Part shown: positions 1 to 8,328 of the stretch, in pieces
How positions within the stretch are numbered: the stretch's first letter is position 1
How the letters are laid out: the number at the start of each line of letters is the position of its first letter
Assembly (NCBI RefSeq): GCF_001632845.1
Contig: NZ_CP011994.1
Span: 1,116,001-1,180,000 of the forward strand
DNA from: Ectothiorhodospira sp. BSL-9
GTDB taxonomy: Bacteria; Pseudomonadota; Gammaproteobacteria; Ectothiorhodospirales; Ectothiorhodospiraceae
Direction: 5' to 3'
Length of the DNA: 64,000 nucleotides
The notes under the pieces: model-generated
Told to the model about the DNA's origin: nothing
What the model saw: the letters and a program-made list of their open reading frames with translations, nothing else
Database searches by the model: none
Position numbers and translations under genes: made by a program

Positions 1-243
1 ACTGATGATGATCCAGGCGGTGGAATCCATGGGAAGGGTCCTGATTCAGGTGTTGAGGGTCACCGGGTTCAGCCGGCATTCAGCACGGCGGGCTTATACA
101 TGAGCATGGGGGCCCACGGATCGGTTGCCGATCGGGCTGTCGCGAATATGGTGCCACAGACCATCCCCAAGAGGAGAGCTTCGACTGATGGAACAAGGGC
201 CGATTGATGACCCTCTTGTCCGCGTACTGGTAGACTGGAGACC
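1..243. other. Window edge and upstream region of the PepSY gene
   Basis: No complete gene is seen here. A frame open from base 2 to a TGA at 101-103 would encode the last 33 residues of a protein truncated by the window edge, rich in hydrophobic and arginine residues. A second frame, from base 1, stays open to about 207, so neither can be chosen from sequence alone. The stretch 104-243 should hold the promoter of the PepSY/response-regulator/kinase operon, but I see no convincing -35/-10 pair. Confidence 0.25.
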
Positions 244-579
244 ATGAACAACCCCATCCCTCATTCGCTGTCTGGCAAGGTCACCCCGGTGGTTGGGGGA
301 CTGTGCCTGCTGTGCCTGGCGATGTGGGGTGGGGTGCAGGCCGGCACCGCGGTGCCCTATTCGGGTGCCGGTGCCGGCCACGCCCTGCAGGTGGCCCAGA
401 ATGGCCCCGTCACCCTGGACGAGGCAGTGGCCCAGGTGCAGGAGCAGACCGGGGGGCGGGTGCTGTCCGCCGAGACCCAGGAGCACGAGGGCCGGCTGGT
501 GCATCGCATCCGTGTGTTGATCGAGGATCAGCGGGTGCGACACATCCTGGTGGACGCGGCCACGGGGGAATGGCAATAG
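244..579 (+). CDS. Periplasmic PepSY-domain protein
   Basis: A 111-residue exported protein. The N-terminus (about residues 1-33) is a signal peptide: a short polar start, a hydrophobic core (LCLLCLAMWGGVQA) and a small-residue cleavage region. Residues 55-111 form one PepSY domain: a helix beginning VTLDEAVAQVQEQTGG, then two strands ending HILVDAATGEWQ. PepSY domains are small periplasmic modules often found with proteases, cytochromes or sensor kinases and thought to inhibit or sense partners. The stop lies 3 nt before the response-regulator start, so it is the first gene of a three-gene operon with a PhoPQ-like system. It may modulate the neighbouring sensor kinase in the periplasm (inference). 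Family assignment is fairly firm; ligand and partner are unknown. Confidence 0.8.
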   Translation: MNNPIPHSLSGKVTPVVGGLCLLCLAMWGGVQAGTAVPYSGAGAGHALQVAQNGPVTLDEAVAQVQEQTGGRVLSAETQEHEGRLVHRIRVLIEDQRVRHILVDAATGEWQ

Positions 580-582
580 GTC

Positions 583-1269
583 ATGCGCGTGGTGGTCATC
601 GAGGATGAGCCGTCCCTGCTGGCACAGCTGCGCCATCGCCTGGAGCACGAGGGCTGGATGGTGGATACCAGCAGCGATGGCCGGGATGGCCTGTACCAGT
701 TGATGGAATACCCCGCCGATGTGGCCGTGGTGGACCTGGGTCTGCCCGAATTGCCGGGGCTGGAAGTCATCCGCCGTGCCCGGGCCCAGGGGAGACGCCT
801 GCCCATCCTCATCCTCACCGCCCGCGGGCAGTGGCAGGAAAAGGTACAGGGGCTTGAGGCCGGTGCGGACGATTATCTGGTGAAACCCTTTCACATGGAG
901 GAGTTGGTGGCCCGGCTCAAGGCCCTGGCCCGTCGGGCGGTGGGCAGCACCGATGGCTGTCTCACCCTCGGGCCGCTGGTGCTGGATACCCATGCCCAGC
1001 AGGTCTCCATGGAAGGTGATGCCGTGGCCCTCACCACCTTTGAGTACCGCCTGCTGGAACACCTGGCCCGACACCCCGGGCAGGTGCTGTCCAAGCAGGC
1101 CCTCACCGATTACCTCTATCCCCATGACGAGGATCGGGACAGCAATGTGCTGGAGGTGCTCATCGGGCGCCTGCGGCGCAAGCTGGACCCACAAGGTCGT
1201 CATACCCCCATCGAGACCCTGCGCGGCCGGGGCTACCGTCTGACGCTGCGGCCCGACGAGGGCGCATGA
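583..1269 (+). CDS. OmpR/PhoP-type response regulator
   Basis: A 228-residue two-component response regulator. The receiver domain (1-115) has the acidic pair after VVVIEDE, the phospho-acceptor Asp51 in VVDLGLP, the switch Thr near residue 79 and the invariant Lys101 in DDYLVKPF. The C-terminal winged helix (about 128-226) ends with the OmpR-family pattern VLIGRLRRKL...GRGYRL. It binds DNA as a phosphorylated dimer and should regulate genes in answer to the kinase encoded next; the kinase start overlaps this stop (ATGA). Of the OmpR family it most resembles PhoP/QseB-type regulators. Its regulon cannot be deduced here, and the order PepSY-regulator-kinase suggests an envelope signal. Confidence 0.93.
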   Translation: MRVVVIEDEPSLLAQLRHRLEHEGWMVDTSSDGRDGLYQLMEYPADVAVVDLGLPELPGLEVIRRARAQGRRLPILILTARGQWQEKVQGLEAGADDYLVKPFHMEELVARLKALARRAVGSTDGCLTLGPLVLDTHAQQVSMEGDAVALTTFEYRLLEHLARHPGQVLSKQALTDYLYPHDEDRDSNVLEVLIGRLRRKLDPQGRHTPIETLRGRGYRLTLRPDEGA

Positions 1270-2546
1270 ATTCCCTCACCCTGCGCGTGGGCCTGATTGC
1301 CACGTTGGTGGTGGCGGTCTTCGCTGGCCTCACCGCCCTGGCCCTGGAGCGGGCCTTTCGTGACAGTGCCACCCATGCTCTGCAGGAGCGCCTGCAGGCT
1401 CAGTTGTTCATGCTCATGGGAACCGTGGAGGTGGATGCGGGCGGTGCCGTGAGCATGCCGGAACGGCTGCCGGATGCGCGTCTCACCCTACCGGATTCGG
1501 GGCTGCAGGCCCATGTCACCGATGCCCGCGGGCGCATCCTCTGGCGCTCTCCGTCAGCGCTGGGCCTGCCCATGGGTGTCGGCGCGGAAGATCGATTCCT
1601 TGCCCGCATGACCGTGGACTGGGAGACCCCGGGCGGGCTGGTGCCGCTGACCTTCACGGTGATGGAGGATCGATCGGGACTCGAGGCGCAGTTGAGCGAG
1701 TACCGGCGCAGTCTGTGGGGCTGGCTCGCTGTCCTGGCGGTGCTGTTGCTGGCTGCCCAGTCCCTGGCCCTTTATCTGGGGCTGATGCCCTTGCGCCGGG
1801 TGGCCCGGGAGTTGCGGGCCATGGAGCAGGGCGATCAGGGTCAGATCACCGGCCATTACCCGGCGGAACTCAAGCCCCTCACCGATAACCTCAACACCCT
1901 CATCCAGCAGGAGCGCGCCCAGCTGGTCCGGTACCGGGACGGGCTGGCCGATCTGGCCCACAGCCTCAAGACCCCGCTGGCGGTGTTGCGCGGCAGCCTG
2001 GAGCAGCGGTCCGATACCGACAGCCGACAGGCGCTGGAACAACTGGAGCGGATGGACCGCATCGTGGCCTATCAGTTACAGCGCGCCGCCACTTCGGGGC
2101 TCAGCGCCCTGGCAACGCCGCTGGACGTGGCACCGGTGATGCAGCGCCTGGCGGACACCCTGAACAAGGTCTACCGGGACAAGGGGGTGGCGTTTTCCAT
2201 GCAGGTGCAGCCAGGCAGCCATTTTCGTGGCAATGAAGGGGATCTGATGGAGTTGCTGGGCAACCTCCTGGATAACGCCTGGAAGTTCTCTCGCCATCGC
2301 GTGAGGGCCTTGGTGGAGCACCGGGGGCGGGTGCTTGAGATCCGCGTGGAGGATGATGGCCCGGGCATCCCCGCCGACCGGGTGCCGGCCATTCTGGCCC
2401 GTGGGGGTCGGCTGGATGAGGGGGTGCCCGGGCAGGGCATCGGCCTTGCGGTGGTCAGCGAGATCGTCACGGCCTATGGGGGTGATCTGCTGGTTGAGGA
2501 CTCGGAACTGGGTGGGGCGGCGCTGGTGATTCGTCTCCCGGGTTGA
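1266..2546 (+). CDS. PhoQ-like membrane sensor histidine kinase
   Basis: A 426-residue inner-membrane histidine kinase. Transmembrane helix 1 is at about 8-27; the periplasmic sensor (about 28-150) is followed by helix 2 at about 152-172 (WLAVLAVLLLAAQSLALYLG). A HAMP-like linker leads to a dimerisation helix with the phospho-acceptor His232 in LADLAHSLKTPLAVL. The ATPase domain shows the N box (NLLDNAWKFS, near 333), G1 (EDDGPGIP) and G2 (GQGIGLAVV) motifs. The H box AHSLKTPL is typical of the PhoQ-like group. Start ATG 1266 overlaps the regulator stop, indicating translational coupling. It phosphorylates the neighbouring regulator; the signal is unknown, though the upstream PepSY protein makes a periplasmic input likely (inference). 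Confidence 0.92.
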   Translation: MNSLTLRVGLIATLVVAVFAGLTALALERAFRDSATHALQERLQAQLFMLMGTVEVDAGGAVSMPERLPDARLTLPDSGLQAHVTDARGRILWRSPSALGLPMGVGAEDRFLARMTVDWETPGGLVPLTFTVMEDRSGLEAQLSEYRRSLWGWLAVLAVLLLAAQSLALYLGLMPLRRVARELRAMEQGDQGQITGHYPAELKPLTDNLNTLIQQERAQLVRYRDGLADLAHSLKTPLAVLRGSLEQRSDTDSRQALEQLERMDRIVAYQLQRAATSGLSALATPLDVAPVMQRLADTLNKVYRDKGVAFSMQVQPGSHFRGNEGDLMELLGNLLDNAWKFSRHRVRALVEHRGRVLEIRVEDDGPGIPADRVPAILARGGRLDEGVPGQGIGLAVVSEIVTAYGGDLLVEDSELGGAALVIRLPG

Positions 2547-2550
2547 CGGG

Positions 2551-2850
2551 TCAGGCGCGACCCACGTTGAGGTCAGTGGGGGAGTGGAAGTAGTCACTGT
2601 CCCGGGCGTACTGTTCCAGGTCCTTGAGCAGTTGGGCCAGGCGTTCCTCGGCGGTACTGATGGCGGCGCATTCCTCGCAGAGGGGGTCACCGCAGGGCTG
2701 ACGGGTATACAGCCAGTAGTGTACTGCGCCGGCCAGCATGCCGTCGGCAATCTCCCACAGGTCGGCCTGGGGATCCTTTTCGGTGAGGGTGTTGGCCAGT
2801 TCCACGGTCTGGCTGGCGGCGCTGTCGAACAGGGTGGGGGCTTCTTTCAT
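2551..2850 (-). CDS. Small conserved-looking protein, unknown function
   Basis: A 99-residue cytoplasmic protein I do not recognise. I chose the ATG at 2850 (MKEAPTLF) because an AGGA Shine-Dalgarno lies 7 nt upstream; in-frame starts at 2868 and 2907 lack one, and the latter would overlap the next gene. It is acidic and helical. A central CGDPLCEEC segment supplies three Cys in nine residues, possibly a metal site, followed by a helix (AEERLAQLLKDLEQYARDSD). It shares the strand of the downstream-read phosphatase-like gene (start 4076, stop 2901), about 50 nt away, so the two may form one transcript. No signal peptide or membrane segment is present. Confidence 0.6.
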   Translation of the reverse strand: MKEAPTLFDSAASQTVELANTLTEKDPQADLWEIADGMLAGAVHYWLYTRQPCGDPLCEECAAISTAEERLAQLLKDLEQYARDSDYFHSPTDLNVGRA

Positions 2851-2900
2851 GGCGGTGTCCTGTTCCATGTGTGTGGGCAGCCCATGATAACACGCCCGTT

Positions 2901-4076
2901 TCAACACACCGTGCGGGCCAGGGGGATATAGAGCTCCCGCGGATCCAGCCCGCCGTGCACGCCCACCATGTCATGGGGATTCTGTCCCGGGATGCGGTCG
3001 TGGATGATCCAGCCGGGGTGCATCAGCAATGCATAGTCGCCGATGCGGGCCTCCAGTTCCGGGTGGGGCTCGCCCGGGCCGAACCAGCCCTGGTCCAGCA
3101 GCGCACGGCTGGGCAGCAAGGTGCAGGCATGACCCAGTTCCGCTTCAACGCGCTGCTGGAACACCTCGTGATAGCCGTGGCGCACATAGGCCCAGGCCAC
3201 CCGGGGCTCGCCGCACAGGGGCAGGGCCAGGCAACGGCTGATCTCGGGGTAGGCGCTCAGATCCAGTCGCTGGAGGACGTCCACCATGCCATGATCGGCG
3301 GTGACCACCAGCAGGGTATCGGTGCCCGCCAGGCGTCGGGCGAGGCGCGCCAGCGCCTCATCCACCCGGGCCAGCTGGTCCCGCGTCTGGGGCGAATCCG
3401 GTCCATGATGATGGCCCAGCGTGTCCAGTTCAGACCAGTAGGCATAGACATAACGGGCCCCGGCACGCCCGCGGATGGCGGTATCCACCCGGTTGACCAT
3501 GTCCTCCAGGCGCTTGAAGGGCAGCAGGCTGGCCTTGCCCAGGTGGAGCTTGTTGTAGGGGGTGCGGGCGATCTTTTCCGGGGCCGCCATGGCCGTCGGG
3601 CCCGGGATGCGATCGAAGAGGGTTCGGTGACCCAGGATCCCCTTGAGGTCGAGGTTCACACGATCATAGCCGACGCCGCCATGGCGGGGGGTGCCCGGTA
3701 GCACGGCCAGCACGGAGCCCAGCTCCCGAAAATGCACATACCAGCCACTCAGTCCATGCTGGGCTGGCGCGTCGCCGGTGAGCACGGTGGTTACACCGGT
3801 GGCCGTGGTGGTGGGGAACACCGAGTGAATGGCCCCCCGGCGATGGGTGTTCAGAAAGGGTGCCGGCTGACTCTTGAGGAACTCATCGCCCAGACCGTCC
3901 ACCACCACCAGGACCACGTGCCGGTGGCTCGATACTTCGTCGGGGGGCAGGAGTCGAAGCGGGGGTAAGGACGGAGGTGTTCCGCCCAATCCGGTGATGA
4001 GCGAACTCATCAGGTTGGCCAGACTGCCGCCCTGATAATCGGGGGGTGAGGGAAGGTCGCGCTGAGCGGATGACAT
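2901..4076 (-). CDS. Alkaline-phosphatase-superfamily nucleotide pyrophosphatase/phosphodiesterase
   Basis: A 391-residue metal-dependent phosphoesterase of the type I phosphodiesterase/nucleotide pyrophosphatase family. Zinc-site signatures are visible in order: VVVDGLGDEF (near 57-66), a Thr nucleophile in the block FPTTTATGVTTVLTG (about 88-102), a ligand cluster SELDTLGHHHGP (about 215-226), VTADHGMVD (about 259-267) and VGVHGGLDP near the C-terminus. No signal peptide is seen, so it is probably cytoplasmic. The family hydrolyses phosphodiester or pyrophosphate bonds of nucleotides or lipids; the substrate here cannot be predicted. Length fits bacterial single-domain members. The region upstream of the start has no strong ribosome-binding site, so a later start is possible. 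Confidence 0.82.
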   Translation of the reverse strand: MSSAQRDLPSPPDYQGGSLANLMSSLITGLGGTPPSLPPLRLLPPDEVSSHRHVVLVVVDGLGDEFLKSQPAPFLNTHRRGAIHSVFPTTTATGVTTVLTGDAPAQHGLSGWYVHFRELGSVLAVLPGTPRHGGVGYDRVNLDLKGILGHRTLFDRIPGPTAMAAPEKIARTPYNKLHLGKASLLPFKRLEDMVNRVDTAIRGRAGARYVYAYWSELDTLGHHHGPDSPQTRDQLARVDEALARLARRLAGTDTLLVVTADHGMVDVLQRLDLSAYPEISRCLALPLCGEPRVAWAYVRHGYHEVFQQRVEAELGHACTLLPSRALLDQGWFGPGEPHPELEARIGDYALLMHPGWIIHDRIPGQNPHDMVGVHGGLDPRELYIPLARTVC

Positions 4077-4088
4077 CGGTGAATGTTA

Positions 4089-4109
4089 ACGCCCCCACGG
4101 CGGGGGCGT
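4089..4109 (-). terminator. Hairpin after the Old Yellow Enzyme gene
   Basis: A perfect 8-bp GC-rich inverted repeat (4089-4096 with 4102-4109, 5-nt loop) lies just beyond the stop of the minus-strand flavin enzyme gene and before the phosphodiesterase start. Read on the minus strand it is followed by only a short T-containing tract (GTTAAC), so terminator strength is uncertain. Confidence 0.45.
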
Positions 4110-4127
4110 CACGCAGGGTCTGGCGGT

Positions 4128-5201
4128 TTATTCGTCCAACCCCGGATAGTCCACATACCCCTGGGGGCCGGATGAGTAGAACGTGTCCTTGTCCGCCTCG
4201 GCCAGGGGCGCGTTGCGGCGGAACCGCTCGGGCAGATCCGGGTTGGCAATGAAGGGTGTGCCGTAAACGGCCGCATCCGCGCGCCCCGACTGGATGAGCG
4301 CTTCGCCGCTCTCCCGGGTGAGGCCGCCGCCTACCAGATAGGCATCGCCGCGGAAACGGGGCTTGAGCAGGCCGTGGTAGTCCACCTCGGTGCCGAACAG
4401 GGCCACGTGCAGGTAGGCCAGCCGGTAATCCCCCAGCTGATCCACCAGGTAGCCATAGGTCTCCTGGGGGTTGTCGTCGTGGATGTCGTTAAAGCCCATC
4501 TCCGGGGCGATCTTGATGCCGATGTAATCGCCGCTGCGCACGGAGGTCATGGCCTCCAGCAACTCCAGGATGAAACGGGCCCGGTTCTCCACGCTGCCAC
4601 CGTAATCGTCGGTACGCTGATTGGTGCTTGAGCACAGGAACTGTTCCGGCAGATAACCGGAGGCTGCATGCAGCTCCACGCCATCGAAGCCCGCCTGGAA
4701 GGCCATGGCGGTGGCGATGCGATAGTCCTCGATGATTTCCTCGATCTCGTCCACCTCAAGTGCCCGGGGTGTGACGTGCGGCTTGAGGCCCTCGGCGGTG
4801 TAGGATTGCCCCTCGGGGCGCACCGCCGAGGCGGACACCGGCGTGGCCCCCTCGGGCAGGAACGAAGGGTCGGAAATGCGCCCGGCATGCATCAACTGCA
4901 GCACGATGGAGCCGCCCGCGGCATGGACCGCCTCGGTCACCTTGCCCCAGGCGTCCACCTGCTCCTCGGTGTAGATGCCGGGGGTGCGGATATAGCCCTT
5001 GCCCATGGGGCAGGGCCAGGTGCCCTCACTGATGATCAGCCCCGCCCCGGCGCGCTGGGCGTAGTACTGGGCCATCAACTCCGTGGGCATGCCGTCATCA
5101 TCGGCCCGGGAGCGGGTCATGGGGGCCATGACGATGCGGTTCTTCAGATCCAGGGCGCCAGCATACAGTCGGGAAAACAGATCGATGTCTTTCTTGGGCA
5201 T
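4128..5201 (-). CDS. Old Yellow Enzyme family NADH:flavin oxidoreductase
   Basis: A 357-residue FMN enzyme of the OYE family (NemA/xenobiotic reductase class), a TIM barrel that reduces activated C=C bonds, nitro compounds or nitrate esters with NAD(P)H. Landmarks: RIVMAPMTRSRA at about 22-33 (FMN-binding strand 1), HAGRISDPSFLP near 105-116, and the active-site block GVELHAASGYLPEQFL near 172-187 followed by TNQRTDDYGGSVENRARF, and the C-terminal phosphate-binding GGGLTRE...GTPFIANPDL. Most family members have His-x-x-His or His-x-x-Asn at the substrate-anion site; here it reads H-A-A-S, a Ser in the second position. Length is normal. It is transcribed singly on the minus strand, with a hairpin downstream. 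Confidence 0.9.
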   Translation of the reverse strand: MPKKDIDLFSRLYAGALDLKNRIVMAPMTRSRADDDGMPTELMAQYYAQRAGAGLIISEGTWPCPMGKGYIRTPGIYTEEQVDAWGKVTEAVHAAGGSIVLQLMHAGRISDPSFLPEGATPVSASAVRPEGQSYTAEGLKPHVTPRALEVDEIEEIIEDYRIATAMAFQAGFDGVELHAASGYLPEQFLCSSTNQRTDDYGGSVENRARFILELLEAMTSVRSGDYIGIKIAPEMGFNDIHDDNPQETYGYLVDQLGDYRLAYLHVALFGTEVDYHGLLKPRFRGDAYLVGGGLTRESGEALIQSGRADAAVYGTPFIANPDLPERFRRNAPLAEADKDTFYSSGPQGYVDYPGLDE

Positions 5202-5381
5202 GATGCCTTCCTGCCAGGATGGGGTTGATCACTCGGGGATGAAATCCAAGCGGGAAGTCTAGCAGGATTCGGCGGGGGGGCATGCACCCCGAGGGGCTGG
5301 GCTGGAAGCCCTGGCGCCCGTGTGCCTGGGATGGGGGAAGGGTCTATCATGGGGGTCCACCCATCCACGCAAGGGATCACC

Positions 5382-6530
5382 ATGGCAGGCACTCTCATCC
5401 TGGGTACCGGGTTGGCCGGTTACAACGTGGCGCGGGAATTTCGCAAACACGACACATCCACGCCGCTCACCCTGATCACGCAGGATGACGGCGATTACTA
5501 CACCAAGCCCATGCTGTCCAATGCCCTGACCCAGGGCAGGACCGCTGAGTCTCTGGTGCAGCAGTCGGCGCAGGACATGGCACGGGAGCTGGACGCGGAT
5601 ATCCGGGCACGCACCACGGTGGCCTCCCTGGACACCCAGGCGCGCAAGCTGCGCCTGGAATCGGGTGAATCACTGGAATTTGACAGTCTGGTGCTGGCTG
5701 TGGGGGCCAGCCCCATCGAGTTCTCCTACGAGGGTGACGGGGCAGGGGACATCATGACCGTGAATTCCCTGGCGGATTACGCCCGTTTCCGGGGGGCCCT
5801 GGAGGGCGTCGACCGGGTGGCCCTCATTGGTCCGGGATTGATCGGCTGTGAGTTTGCCAACGATATCTCTGGCAGCGGGCGCCGGGTGGAGGTGATCGGG
5901 CCGGATGCCTGTCCCCTGGGTCGGCTGGTGCCCGAAGCGGCGGGCCGCGCCCTGCAGCGGGGGCTGGAGCAATCGGGCATCAGCTTTCACCTGGAGACGG
6001 TGGTGACCCGGGTCGATCGTGAGGGTGAGGGTTATTGCCTGCACCTGAAGAACGGCGACAGGGTCCGGGCAGGAGCCGTGCTCTCTGCCATCGGACTGCG
6101 CCCGCGCACGGCTCTGGCCGAGGCGGCGGGACTGGAGGTGAACCGCGGGATCGTGGTGGATCGTCACCTGACCACCTCCGTGGAGGGGATCCATGCCCTG
6201 GGGGATTGTGCCGAGGTGGAGGGGCAGGTTCTGCCCTATGTGATGCCCATCATGCAGGCAGCTCCCGCCCTGGGTCGCACCCTGGCGGGACAGCCCACGG
6301 CGGTGTCCTATCCGGCGATGCCGGTTCGGGTGAAGACCCCAAGCCACCCGGTGGTGGTCTCGCCGGTCTCGCCGGATGCCCGGGGACAATGGTCGGTGGA
6401 AGAGGTCGGGGAGGGGGTCAAGGCCCTGTTCCATGACGAGCAGGGCAAATTGCTGGGCTTTGCACTCACCGGTCGGGAAGCCACCCGCGAGCATCAGGCG
6501 CTCACCCGGCAGTTGCCTTCGATTCTGTAA
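5382..6530 (+). CDS. Rubredoxin-NAD+ reductase-like FAD flavoprotein
   Basis: A 382-residue pyridine-nucleotide-disulphide-type oxidoreductase without a redox-active disulphide. Start ATG 5382 is preferred: AAGGGA lies at proper spacing and the FAD-binding motif LILGTGLAGYNVAREF begins at residue 5. The second dinucleotide fold is VALIGPGLIGCEFA (about 145-158), and the FAD-closing motif is GIHALGDCAEVEG near 268-280. Overall it matches rubredoxin reductases such as AlkT/RubB, which pass electrons from NADH to rubredoxin for hydroxylation or oxygen/ROS detoxification. No rubredoxin gene is next to it, so the acceptor is uncertain; other single-domain ferredoxin reductases are an alternative. 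The C-terminal domain (about 300-382) is the usual interface domain. Confidence 0.82.
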   Translation: MAGTLILGTGLAGYNVAREFRKHDTSTPLTLITQDDGDYYTKPMLSNALTQGRTAESLVQQSAQDMARELDADIRARTTVASLDTQARKLRLESGESLEFDSLVLAVGASPIEFSYEGDGAGDIMTVNSLADYARFRGALEGVDRVALIGPGLIGCEFANDISGSGRRVEVIGPDACPLGRLVPEAAGRALQRGLEQSGISFHLETVVTRVDREGEGYCLHLKNGDRVRAGAVLSAIGLRPRTALAEAAGLEVNRGIVVDRHLTTSVEGIHALGDCAEVEGQVLPYVMPIMQAAPALGRTLAGQPTAVSYPAMPVRVKTPSHPVVVSPVSPDARGQWSVEEVGEGVKALFHDEQGKLLGFALTGREATREHQALTRQLPSIL

Positions 6531-6556
6531 AATCTCCACCACACGATCTTTAAGGT

Positions 6557-8212
6557 ATGGGTTTCATGGGTGTGTATGCCAATCGACTGGCCCGGTTGTG
6601 GCGCCAGTTCTCTGTGGTGGGCCTGCTGGTGGGCACGCTGTTCTTCGCCTTCTCGCTCACCCCCAGTCTGGTGCCCCGTCCCTTTCTGGTTCAGGGGCTG
6701 ATCTCCGGTTTGTCCTTCACCGCCGGTTACGCGGTGGGTTTCTTTGGTCGCTGGCTGTGGTCCTACGTGGAACTGCCGGTGCCCGGCCCGCGGGTGGATT
6801 GGGTCATCAAGATACTGGCCACGGTGATCTGTTCGGTGGTGGCGGTGACCTTCCTATGGCAGGCGGGGGAGTGGCAGAACGCCCTGCGGGCGCTCATGGA
6901 GATGGAAGAGGCCGGGGGCGTGCAGCCGGTGAGCGTGGGCCTGATGACCCTGGTGGTGTTCGTGATGCTGCTCACGCTGGCCAGATTGTTCAAGCATACC
7001 TTCCGCTTCCTGGCGCTATGGCTGGGGCGCTATATCCCTCAGCACGTTTCCAATGTGGTGGGTGTGCTGGTGGCCGCCGCCCTGTTCTGGTCGGTCATCG
7101 ATGGCGTGATCTTCTCTCTGGCCCTGAGGGCCGCCGATAACTCGTATCAGCAGGTGGATGCCCTGATCGAGGATGAACTGACCCGGCCCACGGATCCCCT
7201 CAAGGCAGGCAGCGTGGATTCCTATGTGGACTGGCGCGATCTGGGGCGTCAGGGTCGCAATTTTGTTTCATCCGGGCCCAGGGCGTCGGATCTAAGGGAA
7301 TTCTTTGGCGAAAACACCTTGGAGCCCATCCGTATCTACGTGGGCCTGAACGCCGCAGAGACGGCAGAAGAGCGGGCCGATCTGGCCCTGAGGGAACTCA
7401 AGCGGGTCAATGCCTTCGAGCGTTCCGTCCTTTTGCTGGTGACGCCCACGGGTACCGGATGGGTGGACCCCGCTGCGCTGAACCCGGTGGAGTATCTGCA
7501 CCGGGGGGATATCGCTACGGTCACGGCCCAGTATTCCTATCTGCCCAGCGCCCTGTCACTGATGGTGGAAGGTGAATACGGGGCCGAGATGGCCCGGGCC
7601 CTGTTCGAGAAGGTGTATGGGCACTGGTCGAGCCTGCCCGCCGATGAACGCCCCCGGCTTTACCTTCACGGCCTGAGCCTGGGAGCCCTCAATTCGGATC
7701 GTTCCTTCGATATCTACGATGTGATCCAGGATCCTTTCCATGGCGCCCTGTGGAGCGGCCCCCCATTTCGCAGCGAGACCTGGCGCAAGGCCACCCGGGA
7801 GCGTGACCCGGGCACGCCGGCCTGGCTGCCCAGCTTCCGCGATGGTGACGTGGTGCGATTCATGAACCAGCATCAGGGGCTTGATCGCTACGACGGCGAG
7901 TGGGGTGCGTTCCGCATCGCCTACCTGCAGCATGCCAGTGACCCCATCACCTTTTTCGACCCGGAGAGCTTCTATCGGGAACCCGAATGGATACGGGAAC
8001 CCCGTGGACCGGATGTGTCGCCGGATCTGCGCTGGTACCCCATCGTGACCATGCTGCAACTGGCAGCGGACATGGCGGCCGGGTCAACGCCTGCGGGCTA
8101 CGGTCACACCTTCTCGGCGAGCGACTACATCGACGCCTGGCGTGTGCTGACCGAACCGGAGGGGTGGAGTGCATCGGATATCGAGCGTTTGCGGGCCCTG
8201 TTCAGCGACTGA
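6557..8212 (+). CDS. Membrane-anchored alpha/beta-hydrolase family protein
   Basis: A 551-residue inner-membrane protein with two parts. Residues about 15-190 carry about five hydrophobic helices and match the membrane N-terminal domain (Abhydrolase_9_N type). The soluble remainder matches the paired C-terminal alpha/beta-hydrolase domain, with the nucleophile elbow HGLSLGALNS (Ser near 373) and a late His in YGHTFSASDY. Family members are annotated only as hydrolases; no substrate is known to me. The conserved PSLVPR motif (about 33-38) after the first helix supports the family call. It is 26 nt downstream of the flavoprotein gene, so perhaps co-transcribed, and ends about 75 bp upstream of the first antenna operator. 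Confidence 0.8.
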   Translation: MGFMGVYANRLARLWRQFSVVGLLVGTLFFAFSLTPSLVPRPFLVQGLISGLSFTAGYAVGFFGRWLWSYVELPVPGPRVDWVIKILATVICSVVAVTFLWQAGEWQNALRALMEMEEAGGVQPVSVGLMTLVVFVMLLTLARLFKHTFRFLALWLGRYIPQHVSNVVGVLVAAALFWSVIDGVIFSLALRAADNSYQQVDALIEDELTRPTDPLKAGSVDSYVDWRDLGRQGRNFVSSGPRASDLREFFGENTLEPIRIYVGLNAAETAEERADLALRELKRVNAFERSVLLLVTPTGTGWVDPAALNPVEYLHRGDIATVTAQYSYLPSALSLMVEGEYGAEMARALFEKVYGHWSSLPADERPRLYLHGLSLGALNSDRSFDIYDVIQDPFHGALWSGPPFRSETWRKATRERDPGTPAWLPSFRDGDVVRFMNQHQGLDRYDGEWGAFRIAYLQHASDPITFFDPESFYREPEWIREPRGPDVSPDLRWYPIVTMLQLAADMAAGSTPAGYGHTFSASDYIDAWRVLTEPEGWSASDIERLRALFSD

Positions 8213-8288
8213 AAATCGAGTCTGCCGGGTCGCCCTGTTGACGTGGCTCAAGCTTTTGGGAGTCTTGCGGGAGAGTTGGGCTTGTCCG

Positions 8289-8306
8289 TGTATCGGTGCC
8301 TTGACA
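8289..8306 (+). promoter_or_regulatory. Distal PpsR/CrtJ-type operator (TGT-N12-ACA)
   Basis: TGT at 8289-8291 and ACA at 8304-8306 are separated by exactly 12 nt, the recognition pattern of the photosynthesis repressor PpsR/CrtJ. The ACA half-site is the last three bases of the -35 hexamer. A second identical-pattern site begins 8 bp downstream. Repressor identity is inferred from the pattern and from the gene controlled. Confidence 0.65.
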
Positions 8307-8328
8307 TCCCCCTGTGTCCTCGTAGACT
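8301..8328 (+). promoter_or_regulatory. Antenna operon promoter, sigma70 type
   Basis: A consensus -35 TTGACA (8301-8306), a 16-nt spacer and a -10 TAGACT (8323-8328) lie 126 nt upstream of the antenna alpha start. It is the best promoter match I noticed in the window. Both hexamers are overlapped by TGT-N12-ACA palindromes, so a bound repressor would exclude RNA polymerase. Confidence 0.7.

Noticed and set aside
94-1203. Long open frame on the minus strand opposite the response regulator
   Set aside because: It is antisense to clear PepSY, regulator and kinase motifs, has His/Gln/Gly-rich composition from reading GC-rich codons backwards, and no recognisable domain.
5382-6530. Nitrite reductase or ferredoxin reductase identity for the flavoprotein
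   Set aside because: It has one FAD and one NAD fold and lacks extra iron-sulfur or siroheme domains; rubredoxin reductase is the closer match, though the partner is unknown.
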